Shown in pieces: positions 5,941 to 7,967 of a stretch of DNA of 7,967 bases (positions are counted from its first letter, which is position 1; every line of letters begins with the position of its first letter). The stretch covers positions 1 through 7,967 of the forward strand of contig JAUWXH010000069.1 of NCBI GenBank assembly GCA_030616465.1. The letters run 5' to 3'. The position numbers were made by a program, and so were the translations under genes. The notes beneath the pieces were generated by a model that saw nothing but the letters and a program-made list of their open reading frames with translations, had not been told where the DNA came from and searched no databases. This DNA is from Planctomycetota bacterium. GTDB taxonomy: Bacteria; Planctomycetota; Phycisphaerae; UBA1845; Fen-1342.

Positions 5941-7002
5941 ATGGTGGGTATAGTCGGATACGGGGCCTACATCCCCCGCAACCGGATCAAGGTGGAAGAA
6001 ATCGCGAGCACGTGGGGGGCGGACGCAGCCGCCTTCAAACGAGGCCTGCTGCTCCAGGAGAAGTCGGTCCCCTCGCCCGACCAAGACACGCTCACCATGT
6101 CGGTCGAGGCGGCTCGCAAGGCGATGCGGCGGGCCGGCAGCCCGGACCCGCAGCGCATCGGCTGTGTCTACATCGGCTCCGAGTCACATGCATACGCGGT
6201 CAAGCCCGACGGAACCACCGTGGCCGAGGCCCTCGGCGCCACGCCACACTGCCACACCGCTGACCTCGAATTCGCCTGCAAGGCCGGCACCGAAGGCCTC
6301 TATCTGGCCTACTGCCAGGTGAAAGCCGGCGAGATCGATCTCGGCTTGGCGGTCGGCGGCGACACCTCGCAGGGCGCGCCGGGCGACGCCCTGGAGTATG
6401 CCGCCTCGGCCGGGGCGGCCGCCTTCCTCGTCGGCGGCGAACAGGACAAGATCATCGCCACCATCGACGCCACGCATACCTACATGACCGACACGCCCGA
6501 CTTCTGGCGACGCGAGCACGAGTTCTACCCGCAGCACGCCGGGCGCTTCACCGGCGAGCCGGCTTACTTCAAGCATACGCTGTCGGCCACGCGCGAGATC
6601 ATGGAGCAGCTCAAGCTCAGGCCGGCCGACCTGGCCTATGCGGTCTTCCACCAGCCCAACGGCAAGTTCCCGCAGCGGGCCGGGCGCACGCTGGGCTTCA
6701 CCGATCAGCAGCTCGAGCCCGGCTGGCTTTCACCCTGGCTGGGCAACACCTACTCCGGCGCCTCACCGGTGGGCCTGACCGCGATCCTGGACGTCTCCAA
6801 GCCGGGCGACCGCATTCTGTTGTGCTCGTACGGCTCGGGCGCCGGCTCGGACTCGTTCGTGTTTACCGTCACCGAGCGAATCAACGCGGCGCGCGACCTG
6901 GCCGAGCACACCCGCCCGCAACTCGACGAGAAGAAGCGTTACCTGTCTTACGGGATGTACGCCAAGTACCGGCGGAAGATTCGCAAAGCCACCAGTGTCT
7001 AA
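5941..7002 (+). CDS. Archaeal-type hydroxymethylglutaryl-CoA synthase
   Basis: The 353-residue product condenses acetyl-CoA with acetoacetyl-CoA to give HMG-CoA, the second step of the mevalonate pathway, in the cytoplasm. It matches the compact archaeal HMGS family (about 350 residues) from the first residues (VGIVGYGAYIPRNRI) to the end (YLSYGMYAKYRRKI). The catalytic triad is visible: E81 in GSESHAYAVKP, the acyl-enzyme C113 in EFACKAGTEG, and H237 in VFHQPNGKFP. Later motifs GNTYSGASP and LCSYGSGAGSD fit the CoA-binding C-terminal half of the fold. A strong TAGGAGG site supports the start. The thiolase gene follows after 21 bases, so the two are one operon and the pair fits acetoacetyl-CoA production and direct use. 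A role in another beta-branching or acyl-CoA pathway cannot be excluded, since reductase and kinase genes of the mevalonate route are not in view. Confidence 0.93.
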   Translation: MVGIVGYGAYIPRNRIKVEEIASTWGADAAAFKRGLLLQEKSVPSPDQDTLTMSVEAARKAMRRAGSPDPQRIGCVYIGSESHAYAVKPDGTTVAEALGATPHCHTADLEFACKAGTEGLYLAYCQVKAGEIDLGLAVGGDTSQGAPGDALEYAASAGAAAFLVGGEQDKIIATIDATHTYMTDTPDFWRREHEFYPQHAGRFTGEPAYFKHTLSATREIMEQLKLRPADLAYAVFHQPNGKFPQRAGRTLGFTDQQLEPGWLSPWLGNTYSGASPVGLTAILDVSKPGDRILLCSYGSGAGSDSFVFTVTERINAARDLAEHTRPQLDEKKRYLSYGMYAKYRRKIRKATSV

Positions 7003-7023
7003 CCCCCTTCGGGAGTCTCAGGA

Positions 7024-7967
7024 ATGCGCGAAGTAGCAATCATCGGCATCGGCATGACCAAGTTCGGCGAGCTGTGGGACCGCTCGCTGCGCGACCTGGC
7101 CGTCGAGGCCGCCCTCAACGCCATCGACGACGCCGGGTGCGACAAGCTCGATAGCCTTTGGGTCGGCTGCATGAGCAGCGGCCTGTTCAACGGGCAGGAG
7201 CACCTCGGCGCGCTGGTGGCCGACTACCTCGGACGCACGCCTATCCCCGCCTGTCGCGTCGAGTCGGCTTGCGCCTCGGGCGCCATGGCCCTCCGCGGCG
7301 CCTGGCTCGACGTGGCCAGTGGGAATTCAGACGTCGCCATGGCGATCGGCGTCGAGAAGATGACCGACGTCTCCGGCGGCGCCGCAACCTACGGCCTGGC
7401 GGCCGCCTCCGACCGCGATTGGGAGGCCTTTCACGGCGTGACCTTCCCCGGCCTCTACGCCATGATCGCGGTTGACCACATGCACCGCTTCGGAACCACG
7501 CGCGAGCAATTGGCCGACGTGGCGGTCAAGAACCATTCCAACGGCGTGCACAACGAATACGCCCAATTCCGCGGCAAGGTGACGCGCGAGCAGGTGATGA
7601 GCTCTACGATGGTCGCCGATCCGCTGCGAATCCTCGATTGCTCGCCGATCACCGACGGGGCGGCGGCGGCAATCGTCGTCCCGCTGGGCGACGCCAAATC
7701 GTTCAGCAAGCAGCGGCCGATCAAGATCGCCGGCCTCGCCGCCGCCAGCGACAGCCTGGCCCTCCACCAACGTAAGGACATGTGCGCCTTCGTGGCGGCG
7801 ACCGAGGCGAGCGAGCGGGCCTGCAAAATGGCCAAGCTCAACCCGCGCGACATCGACGTGGTCGAGGTGCACGACTGCTTCACCATCGCCGAAATCTGCG
7901 TGACCGAGGCGCTGGGCTTCTTCGAACGCGGTCACGGCGGAAAGGCCGCTTCCGACGGCGCCACCGC
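7024..7967 (+). CDS. SCP-x/archaeal-type thiolase, acetyl-CoA acetyltransferase (3' partial)
   Basis: An uninterrupted reading frame of 314 codons runs off the right edge; the family is usually about 385-395 residues, so roughly 75 are missing. The start MREVAIIGIGMTKFGE is typical. The nucleophilic cysteine C83 is in VESACASGAMAL, the mid-protein motif DCSPITDGAAA begins at residue 205, and EVHDCFTIAE (281-290) carries H283. The second catalytic cysteine and the final glycine-rich motif would lie beyond the window. The reaction inferred from context is condensation of two acetyl-CoA to acetoacetyl-CoA, which the upstream HMG-CoA synthase then consumes. GGGAG at 7011-7015 lies eight bases before the ATG. 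In archaea this pair is usually followed by a DUF35 Zn-ribbon/OB-fold gene whose product bridges the two enzymes, so that is the expected next gene. Thiolases of this group also occur in other pathways, so substrate is set by context only. Confidence 0.9.
   Translation, partial: MREVAIIGIGMTKFGELWDRSLRDLAVEAALNAIDDAGCDKLDSLWVGCMSSGLFNGQEHLGALVADYLGRTPIPACRVESACASGAMALRGAWLDVASGNSDVAMAIGVEKMTDVSGGAATYGLAAASDRDWEAFHGVTFPGLYAMIAVDHMHRFGTTREQLADVAVKNHSNGVHNEYAQFRGKVTREQVMSSTMVADPLRILDCSPITDGAAAAIVVPLGDAKSFSKQRPIKIAGLAAASDSLALHQRKDMCAFVAATEASERACKMAKLNPRDIDVVEVHDCFTIAEICVTEALGFFERGHGGKAASDGAT

Noticed and set aside
7327..7935. 202-residue minus-strand frame opposite the thiolase
   Set aside because: It is the complement of strong thiolase motifs; the His/Gly/Val-rich translation is typical of an antisense shadow.

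Overview
This GC-rich bacterial window holds six protein-coding genes, two of them cut by the window edges, and no RNA gene, CRISPR array or insertion sequence that I can see. The gene mix suggests a Planctomycetota-like or related environmental bacterium, probably from a metagenome: an MFS/PlsC acyltransferase fusion, an HlyD-hairpin-like coiled-coil lipoprotein, a secreted squalene-cyclase-type toroid protein, a GH36-like glycosidase with a C-terminal FN3-like domain, and an archaeal-type HMG-CoA synthase. That taxonomic guess is inference from gene content, not from a marker gene.

Layout. Positions 1-1158 (+) encode the C-terminal part of an MFS transporter fused to a PlsC-type acyltransferase. 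The gap 1159-1386 has a short direct repeat just after the stop codon, then a promoter-like sequence and two tandem hairpins leading into the next gene. Positions 1387-2376 (+) encode a coiled-coil lipoprotein. Its stop codon overlaps the start of 2376-3554 (+), a secreted alpha/alpha-toroid (prenyltransferase/squalene oxidase repeat) protein, so the two are very likely co-translated. A convergent gene on the minus strand, 5671-3581, encodes a clan GH-D alpha-galactosidase-like hydrolase. The gap 5672-5940 is divergent and carries candidate promoters for both flanking genes. Positions 5941-7002 (+) encode an archaeal-type HMG-CoA synthase. Twenty-one bases later an SCP-x/archaeal-type thiolase starts at 7024 and runs off the right edge.

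How the genes work together. The thiolase/HMG-CoA synthase pair would carry out the first two committed steps of a mevalonate-type route (2 acetyl-CoA to acetoacetyl-CoA to HMG-CoA). In archaea these two genes commonly sit beside a DUF35 Zn-ribbon/OB-fold gene that bridges the two enzymes, so such a gene is predicted just beyond the right edge. The lipoprotein and toroid protein form an uncharacterised cell-envelope pair. The acyltransferase fusion probably handles lysophospholipids at the inner membrane. The glycosidase looks like an independent carbohydrate gene.
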